Positions 6,529 to 12,083 of a stretch of DNA of 12,083 nt are shown here, piece by piece (the first letter of the stretch is position 1; every line of letters starts with the position of its first letter). This DNA comes from Pseudomonadota bacterium. Lineage in GTDB: Bacteria > Pseudomonadota > Alphaproteobacteria > Rhizobiales > Xanthobacteraceae. The notes below the pieces were generated by a model. It searched no databases, was not told where the DNA came from, and was given only the letters and a program-made list of their open reading frames with translations. The DNA lies in the NCBI GenBank assembly GCA_023387695.1, contig JAEWHT010000161.1, positions 1-12,083 on the forward strand, given 5' to 3'. The translations under genes and the position numbers were made by a program.

Positions 6529-6681
6529 TCAGCCGCGCCGCCGGCCGGCGATGACCTCAATCTCGCGGCGACGGTCGCCGGCGAAGGACAGGAGCTTTTC
6601 GATCGTCAGCGTATCGGTGATCCGTTTGGCAAGTCGCTCGGCGCGCGCCGCCTGATCTTCGAGATGCTGGATCGTGTTCAA
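6529..6681 (-). CDS. Small hypothetical protein, 50 aa, probable TTG start
   Basis: The product reads (M)NTIQHLEDQAARAERLAKR to EVIAGRRRG. It is highly charged and helical, with a possible short coiled coil over residues 4-45. The TTG at 6679-6681 is chosen because GGGGGAG lies about 6 nt upstream of it. The alternative GTG at 6717 adds 12 residues (SGNSGPWGRPR) that read through this ribosome site. It has the look of the small helical proteins common in Bradyrhizobium, but I cannot name a family. It lies between the RlpA-like gene and the membrane microprotein on the same strand. Confidence 0.6.
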   Translation of the reverse strand: MNTIQHLEDQAARAERLAKRITDTLTIEKLLSFAGDRRREIEVIAGRRRG

Positions 6682-6775
6682 GCGCGGTCTCCCCCAAGGC
6701 CCCGAATTGCCGGACACCCATCGTGGCGGAGAGCAGCTAACAGCCGGTTAAGCACCGATATCGATCATCCGCGGC

Positions 6776-7312
6776 CTATTGCACGACGTCGAGCCGAACA
6801 TTTGCAACGCCCTTGTCGACCATGCCGAGCGCCTCGGCGGCCGACGGCGAGATGTCGACCACGCGGCCGCGAACGAACGGCCCGCGATCGTTGACCCTCA
6901 CGGTTACGAAGCGGCCGGAGGAGACATCGGTGACGCGCAGCTTGGTGCCGAACGGCAGCGAGGGATGGGCGGCGGTCAATTCGTTCTTGTCGAACCTCTC
7001 GCCGCTCGCCGTCTCGGTGTCCGAATAGAAGCTTGCCACCCCATGCGAGGAAGTCGGACTTGGCGAGGCGGTCGGACCTGCGTCGGCCTTGGCGACACGC
7101 ACCGGGCTGATCGGCCGCGGATGCAACACGGCCACGCGATGCGGCCGCTCGATCGCGGCCTGCTTGCTGGTGGGCGCAAGGTCGGCCCTTTGGCGGCCCA
7201 CCGGAGATTGCGCGCACGCCGCGAGCGAAGCGGCTCCGATGATGGCGAGCAGCAACCGAGACGGGGTTGCCAGCGAAATCCGGGCAGTTTCGGCACGTGC
7301 GAAGCGAGACAT
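6776..7312 (-). CDS. rlpA: RlpA-like septal ring lipoprotein / lytic transglycosylase family
   Basis: The product is 178 aa. The start at 7312 has GGAGGG 6 nt upstream; a longer frame from 7396 would bury the signal peptide. Residues 20-33 form a lipoprotein signal with lipobox LAAC and Cys33, so an outer- or inner-membrane-anchored periplasmic location is expected. A Pro/Ser-rich linker leads to the double-psi beta-barrel (about 90-177) with TASGERF, TAAHPSLPFGT and VNDRGPFVRGRVVDIS. Glu105, His116 and Asp142 keep the spacing of the residues I recall as essential in Pseudomonas RlpA, so peptidoglycan cleavage on denuded glycan strands is plausible. The usual 'WYG' after GxAS is FYS. There is no SPOR domain, so septal targeting by SPOR is absent. 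It appears monocistronic. Confidence 0.88.
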   Translation of the reverse strand: MSRFARAETARISLATPSRLLLAIIGAASLAACAQSPVGRQRADLAPTSKQAAIERPHRVAVLHPRPISPVRVAKADAGPTASPSPTSSHGVASFYSDTETASGERFDKNELTAAHPSLPFGTKLRVTDVSSGRFVTVRVNDRGPFVRGRVVDISPSAAEALGMVDKGVANVRLDVVQ

Positions 7313-7408
7313 GATACGCCCTCCGAACACGCCTGAGTTTCGGTGGGCAATGAGGGCAGAACCTTGGCTGAACAAAAGCGGCCTTGGGGCCACCATCGTT
7401 TCGCGCCC

Positions 7409-7430
7409 ACTGTGATGAATCCACCACAGT
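7409..7430. promoter_or_regulatory. Inverted repeat ACTGTG-N10-CACAGT upstream of rlpA-like gene
   Basis: Perfect 6-bp arms lie 97-118 nt upstream of the rlpA-like start codon. The arm spacing (one helical turn between half-site centres, roughly) fits a dimeric regulator. No regulator is identified. Confidence 0.25.
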
Positions 7431-7464
7431 CAGATGTCCTGAATCGACACAAAGCGGCGAAAAA

Positions 7465-7632
7465 TCAGCCTGATACGACGCGCCAGAGGATGGGGTGGGT
7501 CTCCGGCCGCGGCTCGCCAGCTTCGGTCTCGCCCTTGATGAGCCGCACCAGCTCACGCCGATAGAGCAGCCGCCAGCTGGTTTTCAGGCTGGCGAGAAAG
7601 TCGAGCTCCCGTTGCGTCAGCGTGCACATCAT
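7465..7632 (-). CDS. Possible small protein, 55 aa
   Basis: A minus-strand ORF reads MMCTLTQRELDFLASLKTSWRLLY and on to ILWRVVSG. It looks like a real soluble helical protein (amphipathic TQRELDFLASLKTSWRLLYRR) and fills what would otherwise be a 509-bp gene-free stretch between the rlpA-like gene and the M56 gene. The ribosome site is weak (GGAG about 12 nt before the first ATG) and there is no recognised family, so it may be spurious. The rest of that stretch (7313-7464 and 7633-7821) shows only the inverted repeat at 7409 and a short CTGTTC/GAACAG pair at 7775-7796 without a T-tract. Confidence 0.42.
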   Translation of the reverse strand: MMCTLTQRELDFLASLKTSWRLLYRRELVRLIKGETEAGEPRPETHPILWRVVSG

Positions 7633-7821
7633 GAACCCGGTCAGCTCCGAGGGCCGCGCCGAATTCCATGGCCTGCGGCCGCGCCAGACATCGGCGCCAG
7701 ATCAGCTAAAGTAATGCTACAGAGCGTAACTTTTGAGCCGGACGGGCGCAAGCCGGGATTGGCAGCAGCGCAGCCTGTTCACGAAAAAGCGAACAGCAAC
7801 ATTCGGACACACGTCGGACGG

Positions 7822-10335
7822 CTAGAAACTCGGCCCGAGCGCGATCTTGGTGATCGTTCCGTTCCTGACACCGATGCGCCATTCCGCCGAGCCGTTGGCG
7901 AACTGGGCGACATAGATGTCGCTGTCGAGCGCGGTCACGCCGCGGAACGAGACCGCGCGCAACGCGCCGAGCCGCGCCAGGATCGCCTGGTCGAACGGAA
8001 GCTGCGTACGCGCGATGTTCGCGACCTCGGTGGTCATATGATCATAGTCCGGCATCCCCTTGCCGATGCCCTCGATATAATGCCGCAGCATCGCCTCCCC
8101 ATTGGCGATCGGAACGGCGCGGCGCGCGGCGCGACCCGGCCGCGCTCCGACGTTCGTTGCCTCGATGTTCTGGAAGCGCGTCTGTCGGCCCGGCACCAGG
8201 ATCTCCATGCACTTGCCGGACTTGTCGGCAATGACCCACGGATTGTTCACGGTCGTCAGCGCGGCCCAGGTCATGTCTGACCTGACGACGCTCTGCGACT
8301 TGCGTTGTCCGTCCGCATCGAGATTGAAGACCTGAATGTCGTCGCCCGTCTCGTTGTAGAGCATGATCCTGATCGGCGAGGTGCCGGCGTGGCCGCGCAC
8401 GCTCGCCTCTTCCGAACAGGGGACCATGCCGCCGAGCTCGTCATTGCCGTCGGGTCGGAAGATCACGTCGCCGGCCTTGCCGTCGGGCTCGAGCAGCAGG
8501 CGAACCTCTGCGGAGCCGTTCGCGAACTTGACGCCATAGATGTCGTAGCCGCCGGGCCCGACGCCGCGAAAGAAGATGGTTTCGACCGCGCCGAGTGCTG
8601 CGAAGGTCGCGCGCATTTCGTTGACCTGGCTGTGAATCTTCGCGGCGAGCGACGCACTCATGCGGTCGTAGTTCGGCGTGCCCCCGCGCAAATCCTCGAT
8701 CCCGCGCAGGATCGCCTCCTTGCTGCCCTCAACCGGGATCTGCTCCCTGAACCTGTCTGGCACTTCCGCCAGTCGGCGCGCGTAGTCGGCCTCGATCGCC
8801 TGAGCCGCCGCCGCGTCGATCCGGGGCGCGATGCGGGCGCCGGAGACGGCGTTCTGGATCAGCACACGCGAGATGCCGGCCCCCTCAGCACGCAGGAACA
8901 TCAGGAGATGATCGCCCTGGAGCGAGAAGGCATCGATACCTTCAGGCAGAACCGGCGATCCGCCCTGCCCGGTCTCCTGCACTTGCAGGCGATTGCCATC
9001 GCGCCGCACGGTCAGCACGCGGTTCGACGTAATCTTGTACCAGCCGACATATTGATCGAGCGACACCGGATCTGTCGCTTGCGCCGGCATCTCGGCGACG
9101 CCGACAGCGCGCACGTCACGGCCGTTCATGTGCAGCGTCAGCTCGGACGCGTGACGCGCCGCATCGACCGGGAACGTGATCTCGCCGAACGTGGCTGCAT
9201 AGGATGCCGTGCCGTCGCTGCCGATGGTCAGGCGCAGCCTGCGCTGGCCTGTGAGTTGCCCATAGAACTCATCACCCTCGCGGAAGACCGCGAACACCGA
9301 GGCCGGGTTCATGGCGTAGAAATTGACGACAGGATGGTAGTGCTCGGCCGGGGCTTGGCCGAGATCGGCGCCGTCGGGCACGGGGTCCGGGGTGCGATAT
9401 GCGATCATGCCGGCGGAGACGATCATGACCGGAACGATCGCGGCCGCAATCCACATCCGCTTGCGCCAGCCGACCGCGACAGGCAGGGCGGCGGCCGCGA
9501 TGATGCGCTCGACGCGCGCGCGCACGGTCGAGACCTGCGCCATCGCAAGCTCCATCGGCCGCGGCTTCACCGAGGAAGCGACGTCGAGCAGGATCTCCGC
9601 ATAGGAAAACCGGTCGTCGATCATCTCGATGGCACGGGCATCGCTGATGATCTCGGCGAGCTCGGCCAGGCGTGAGAACTGCCACCAGGAGAACGGGCTG
9701 AACCAGAACACCACGCGGTTGAGCGAGGCGAGCAGCAGAAGATGGAAATCTCTGTTAGCGACGTGCGCGCTTTCATGCGCAAGCACCGCGAGACGCTTCT
9801 TCGCATCCCAGCGGAAAAACTGCGGCGGCACCAGAATGGTCGAACCGAAGGTGACGGGGCCGCTGACGTCGCGGCTGACGCGCACATCGCCGCCGATCGT
9901 GCCTTTCACAGGCTTCGCCTCGCGCGCCAGACGCCAGGTCAGGCAGAGGCCGACGGCGAGCCGCAGCAGCAACAGGCAAGCGACGCAGGCGTAAACAATA
10001 GTGGCGACCATCCACCAGTCGACCGCGACGCCGCGCTTCGCCATCGGCACGATCACCGCACCGGGCGTGATCGGCAGCGACGGCCGCGGCCGCTCCATCA
10101 ACGAGATATCGGCCGGCCAGGTGTCGTCCGGCACCGGCACGGACAAGGGCAGGCGGTCGATGGTGAGCGTCGGCCAATGCATCACGAACGGCATCGCCAG
10201 CGATGCCAGCAGCACGACGGTCCACGCCGTCATGTGGACGTGCGGATTGCGCACGCGAAAGAGGATGAGACCGATCCAGACGACGCCTCCCAGCGCGAAG
10301 GAGCGTAACGCCGCCTCAGCCAGAACTGCGATCAT
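7822..10335 (-). CDS. BlaR1-like M56 metallopeptidase receptor with pVHL-beta-like and duplicated C-terminal modules
   Basis: The 837-aa product starts at the ATG overlapping the blaI stop (ATGA), implying translational coupling. The N-terminal part is membrane-embedded, with hydrophobic segments near 4-26, 36-53, 108-133, 200-215 and 293-312. Zinc motif HESAH is at 187-191, and ELAEIISDARA (225-235) supplies the likely third ligand. This is the M56/BlaR1 protease that inactivates its BlaI partner when its extracytoplasmic part is triggered. Canonical BlaR1 is about 590 aa and ends in a penicillin-binding domain with SxxK; I see no such domain. Instead residues 345-415 and 425-495 resemble DUF3471-like beta modules, residues 540-615 and 747-823 are a duplication, and between them residues 640-722 resemble the pVHL beta domain (IMLYNETGDDIQVF, DADGQRK, NNPWVIADKSGKC). 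The signal sensed is unknown. Protease identity is firm; the C-terminal domains are assigned by eye. Confidence 0.9.
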   Translation of the reverse strand: MIAVLAEAALRSFALGGVVWIGLILFRVRNPHVHMTAWTVVLLASLAMPFVMHWPTLTIDRLPLSVPVPDDTWPADISLMERPRPSLPITPGAVIVPMAKRGVAVDWWMVATIVYACVACLLLLRLAVGLCLTWRLAREAKPVKGTIGGDVRVSRDVSGPVTFGSTILVPPQFFRWDAKKRLAVLAHESAHVANRDFHLLLLASLNRVVFWFSPFSWWQFSRLAELAEIISDARAIEMIDDRFSYAEILLDVASSVKPRPMELAMAQVSTVRARVERIIAAAALPVAVGWRKRMWIAAAIVPVMIVSAGMIAYRTPDPVPDGADLGQAPAEHYHPVVNFYAMNPASVFAVFREGDEFYGQLTGQRRLRLTIGSDGTASYAATFGEITFPVDAARHASELTLHMNGRDVRAVGVAEMPAQATDPVSLDQYVGWYKITSNRVLTVRRDGNRLQVQETGQGGSPVLPEGIDAFSLQGDHLLMFLRAEGAGISRVLIQNAVSGARIAPRIDAAAAQAIEADYARRLAEVPDRFREQIPVEGSKEAILRGIEDLRGGTPNYDRMSASLAAKIHSQVNEMRATFAALGAVETIFFRGVGPGGYDIYGVKFANGSAEVRLLLEPDGKAGDVIFRPDGNDELGGMVPCSEEASVRGHAGTSPIRIMLYNETGDDIQVFNLDADGQRKSQSVVRSDMTWAALTTVNNPWVIADKSGKCMEILVPGRQTRFQNIEATNVGARPGRAARRAVPIANGEAMLRHYIEGIGKGMPDYDHMTTEVANIARTQLPFDQAILARLGALRAVSFRGVTALDSDIYVAQFANGSAEWRIGVRNGTITKIALGPSF
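7867..8097 (-). repeat. C-terminal copy of duplicated module in the M56 receptor
   Basis: Residues 747-823 of the M56 protein. They align almost without gaps to residues 540-615: EAMLRHYIEGI, MPDYDHM, LGALRAVSFRGV, DIYVAQFANGSAEWR. FANGSAE is identical in both copies. The module lies after the pVHL-like segment and ends the protein. Confidence 0.75.
8491..8718 (-). repeat. First copy of duplicated module in the M56 receptor
   Basis: Residues 540-615 of the M56 protein: EAILRGIEDL, TPNYDRM, LGAVETIFFRGV, DIYGVKFANGSAEVR. It pairs with the copy at residues 747-823. The two have diverged at most other positions, so the duplication is old. Confidence 0.75.
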
Positions 10336-10724
10336 TCTTTTTTCACTCCCCTCGCCTTCTTCGCCTTGGCCACCTGATCCGCCAGCGCACGCAATTGCTG
10401 CTGGTCGAGCATCGCGTTGTCCACCATGCCGACGAGGACTTCCTCCATCGAGCCATTGCAGAACCAGTCGACGATGCGCTGCACCGCCTTGGCCGCGACC
10501 CGTGCGCGTTCCTCGGCCGCGTGGTAGACGTAGGTGCGTCCGTCCACGGTGTGACGAGCATAGCCCTTTTCTTCGAGGCGGCGCAGCACCGTTCGCACCG
10601 TCGATTCCTTCAGACGCCGTGACAGACGCTCGCGCACGATTTCGGCCGTGACCGGCCCATGGGCCCATACTATCTGCATGACCTCGTGCTCGAGGTCGCC
10701 CAGGTCGGGCAAACGATCGTCCAT
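10332..10724 (-). CDS. blaI: BlaI/MecI/CopY-family transcriptional repressor
   Basis: The 130-aa product matches the usual length of the family. Residues 7-75 form the winged helix: LGDLEHEVMQIVWAHGPVT, ESTVRTVLRRLEEKGYARH and a wing DGRTYVYHAAEE. The C-terminal helices (76-115) are the dimerisation part, which in this family is cut or destabilised by the partner protease. The tail is Lys-rich (KAKKARGVKKE). The stop overlaps the start of the M56 gene by 4 nt. The start at 10724 has a moderate AGGTAGG site upstream. The repressor should bind dyads in its own promoter and repress the pair; inverted repeats at 10751-10786 are candidates. The symbol is used for the family; the regulated genes may have nothing to do with beta-lactam resistance. 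Confidence 0.92.
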   Translation of the reverse strand: MDDRLPDLGDLEHEVMQIVWAHGPVTAEIVRERLSRRLKESTVRTVLRRLEEKGYARHTVDGRTYVYHAAEERARVAAKAVQRIVDWFCNGSMEEVLVGMVDNAMLDQQQLRALADQVAKAKKARGVKKE

Positions 10725-10750
10725 GGTGGCCTACCTAACGGCTTGAGATT

Positions 10751-10786
10751 CTTGTATTGCTACGAAGCGTCGCACATCAGGCGACG
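10751..10786. promoter_or_regulatory. blaI: Two adjacent dyads upstream of blaI, candidate operator
   Basis: CGTCGC-N7-GCGACG (10768-10786) is a perfect 6-bp inverted repeat. The adjoining CTTGTATTGCTACGAAG (10751-10767) is imperfect, with arms CTTGTA and TACGAAG. They lie 27-62 nt before the blaI start, where an autoregulatory operator is expected. Neither matches the textbook TACA-N2-TGTA core of BlaI. Confidence 0.4.
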
Positions 10787-10823
10787 GCAAACAATTGCGA
10801 TTCCGGCTGGGGCGGCGTCGCTA

Positions 10824-10918
10824 CACGGTCATGGCCGGGCTTGTCCCGGCCATCCACGCCTTTGCCGCGTAGCACCAAGAACGTGGATGCCCGGGACAAG
10901 CCCGGGCATGACGATGTG
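10824..10918. repeat. Mirrored double-palindrome intergenic repeat (REP/RIME-like)
   Basis: Two arms about 35 nt long are inverted copies of each other. Each arm is itself a perfect hairpin: ATGGCCGGG-CTTGT-CCCGGCCAT (10831-10853) and ATGCCCGGG-ACAAG-CCCGGGCAT (10887-10909). The arms are joined by about 33 nt. This is the familiar multicopy palindrome type of Bradyrhizobium and related genomes. It lies between the malic-enzyme stop and the blaI promoter and may also act as a transcription barrier for the malic-enzyme transcript. Confidence 0.85.
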
Positions 10919-10966
10919 GCTCCTGTCAGCGCACTAGCAACGTTGTTCTGAGCCTGGCGCAGCGCC

Positions 10967-12083
10967 CTAGTACTTCGGCTCGTACATCTGCGATTGGACC
11001 AGGGCCTTGACGTCGTTGGGCGCGGGCCCGTCGGCGAGGCCCCGCTGATAGGCGACATCGGCGACAGCTGCGGCAATGAGGGCCGAAACCTCGCGGATGC
11101 GAGGCAGCGCGGGATAGAGGCTGCCCTGCGCGAGGTCATCCTTGCCGACGCAATTGGCGAGCGTGTGAGCGGCCGCCATGAACATCTCGTCGGTCACGAG
11201 CCGCGAACGGCTGGCGATGACGCCGAGGCCGACGCCGGGGAAGATGTAGGAGTTGTTGCCCTGACGCGGCACGAAGGTGCGGCCATTGAGCTTCACCGGA
11301 TCATAGGGACTGCCGCAGGCAAACAGCCCGCGGCCCTCGGTGTAGCGATAGGCATCCTCCGCCGAGCATTCGGCCTTCGAGGTCGGGTTGGAGAGCGCGA
11401 ACACGATCGGCTGCTCGTTGAGCTCGGCCATCGCCTTGAGCACCTCGGGCGTGAAGGCGCCGCCAACCGCGGCAACGCCAATGATCACCGTCGGCTTCAG
11501 CGTCTTGATCGCGGTGAGGAAGTCGGCGATCGGCTCCTGGTCTGTGTGGGCATAGCGCAGCTTGTGGCCATGCAGCCCGTTGCGGCCGCTGACGACGAGG
11601 CCGCGCGAATCCACCAGCCAGTTGCGCCGGAGCGCCTGGGCTTCCGTTGCACCCTCGGCCATCATGGCGGAAACCACGAGATCGGCGATACCGGTCGCCG
11701 CCTCGCCCGCGCCGAGAAACAGGATGCGCTGGTCCCTGAGCTTGCCACCGGTGATACGCAGCGCCGAGAACAGACCCGCGAGCGCGACCGCAGCGGTGCC
11801 CTGGATGTCGTCGTTGAAGACGCAGGTCTCGTCGCGATATTTGTGCAGCAGCTTGAACGCCGAATGGTTGGCGAAATCCTCGAACTGGATCAGTACGCCG
11901 GGGAAGGTCTTTCGCGCGGCGGTCATGAATTCATCGACGAAACTGTCATAGGCCTCGCCGGTGAGCCGGCGCTCGCGCAGGCCCAGATAATAGGGATCGT
12001 TCAGCAGCTCTTCGTTGTTGGTGCCGACATCGAGCACGATGGGCAGGCAATGCTCGGGATGCACGCCGGCGCAGGCCGAATAG
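10967..12083 (-). CDS. Malic enzyme (NAD(P)-dependent, oxaloacetate-decarboxylating type), 5'-truncated by window edge
   Basis: 371 C-terminal residues are visible; full-length single-domain enzymes of this kind are about 540-560 aa. The frame is open beyond 12064: it reads YSACAGVHPEHCLPIVLDVGTNN, so the GTG at 12064 is not the start. Malic-enzyme landmarks include LPIVLDVGTNNEELLNDP, the metal-binding FEDF and FNDDIQGTAAV, the dinucleotide motif FLGAGEAATGIADLV, ALSNPTSKAEC, and RQGNNSYIFPGVGLGVIAS. It decarboxylates malate to pyruvate in the cytoplasm, joining the TCA cycle to gluconeogenesis or acetyl-CoA supply. It ends QMYEPKY with no phosphotransacetylase domain, unlike the large rhizobial Dme/Tme enzymes. 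Cofactor preference cannot be settled by eye. Confidence 0.95.
   Translation of the reverse strand, partial: YSACAGVHPEHCLPIVLDVGTNNEELLNDPYYLGLRERRLTGEAYDSFVDEFMTAARKTFPGVLIQFEDFANHSAFKLLHKYRDETCVFNDDIQGTAAVALAGLFSALRITGGKLRDQRILFLGAGEAATGIADLVVSAMMAEGATEAQALRRNWLVDSRGLVVSGRNGLHGHKLRYAHTDQEPIADFLTAIKTLKPTVIIGVAAVGGAFTPEVLKAMAELNEQPIVFALSNPTSKAECSAEDAYRYTEGRGLFACGSPYDPVKLNGRTFVPRQGNNSYIFPGVGLGVIASRSRLVTDEMFMAAAHTLANCVGKDDLAQGSLYPALPRIREVSALIAAAVADVAYQRGLADGPAPNDVKALVQSQMYEPKY

Noticed and set aside
7775..7796. CTGTTC/GAACAG pair as terminator for the M56 gene
   Set aside because: Short stem with mismatches inside and no T-tract on the minus strand downstream.
7495..8280. 261-aa plus-strand ORF across the rlpA-M56 gap
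   Set aside because: Most of it lies opposite the M56 coding region and its composition is that of an antisense shadow.
8305..9675. 456-aa plus-strand ORF opposite the M56 gene
   Set aside because: It is an antisense shadow in GC-rich DNA: Arg/His/Asp-rich, no domain, opposite a clear protease gene.
10336..10668. 111-residue N-terminal extension of the M56 receptor
   Set aside because: It reads through blaI in another frame; the ATGA overlap and the membrane-segment N-terminus mark the start at 10335.
10824..10918. CRISPR or insertion-sequence end
   Set aside because: Only one inverted pair with no regular spacers, no transposase and no target-site duplication; it fits an intergenic palindromic repeat.
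1..12083. tRNA, rRNA or phage/integrase elements
   Set aside because: I saw no cloverleaf, rRNA-like stretch, integrase or attachment-site repeat on either strand.

Overview
The window is high-GC alphaproteobacterial chromosome, most likely Bradyrhizobium or a close relative. The supports are the GC-rich third codon positions, the set of genes, and a GTCATGsCCGGG-type mirrored intergenic palindrome of the kind common in that group. The genus assignment is an inference from the sequence alone.

Layout, left to right. (1) A 3'-truncated LigB/DODA-type ring-opening dioxygenase on the minus strand is divergent from a 59-aa protein; the spacer holds a near-consensus CtrA-like box. (2) A secreted type-B carboxylesterase relative (minus) has glycine where the catalytic serine should be. 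A 69-aa protein lies upstream of it. (3) A long plus-strand gene encodes an 896-aa fusion of a Baeyer-Villiger-type flavin monooxygenase and an HSL-family alpha/beta hydrolase. Two hairpins follow, the second a good terminator. (4) Two plus-strand hypothetical genes (87 and 101 aa) end at a bidirectional terminator. (5) On the minus strand come a 28-aa membrane microprotein, a 50-aa protein that probably starts at TTG, an RlpA-like lipoprotein and a doubtful 55-aa ORF. (6) A blaI-blaR1-like pair (minus, overlapping by 4 nt) follows. The blaR1-like M56 metallopeptidase has no penicillin-binding sensor. Its C-terminal half instead carries DUF3471-like beta modules and a duplicated ~75-residue module flanking a domain that resembles the von Hippel-Lindau (pVHL) beta domain. 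(7) A mirrored palindrome and the 3' two-thirds of an NAD(P)-malic enzyme end the window.

How the genes may work together. The fusion protein could oxidise a ketone to an ester and hydrolyse that ester within one polypeptide, but its BVMO fingerprint histidine is phenylalanine, so the oxygenation chemistry is uncertain. The BlaI repressor and M56 protease form a self-contained signalling pair: a signal on the periplasmic domain would activate the protease, which inactivates BlaI. No beta-lactamase is visible nearby, so the inducer is probably not a beta-lactam sensed in the usual way. The remaining genes are housekeeping or small lineage-restricted proteins with no evident common pathway.

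The strongest candidates for something undescribed are the pVHL-like domain in the BlaR1-type receptor, the BVMO-esterase fusion with its altered fingerprint, and the nucleophile-less esterase. All domain calls were made by eye; no database search was run.
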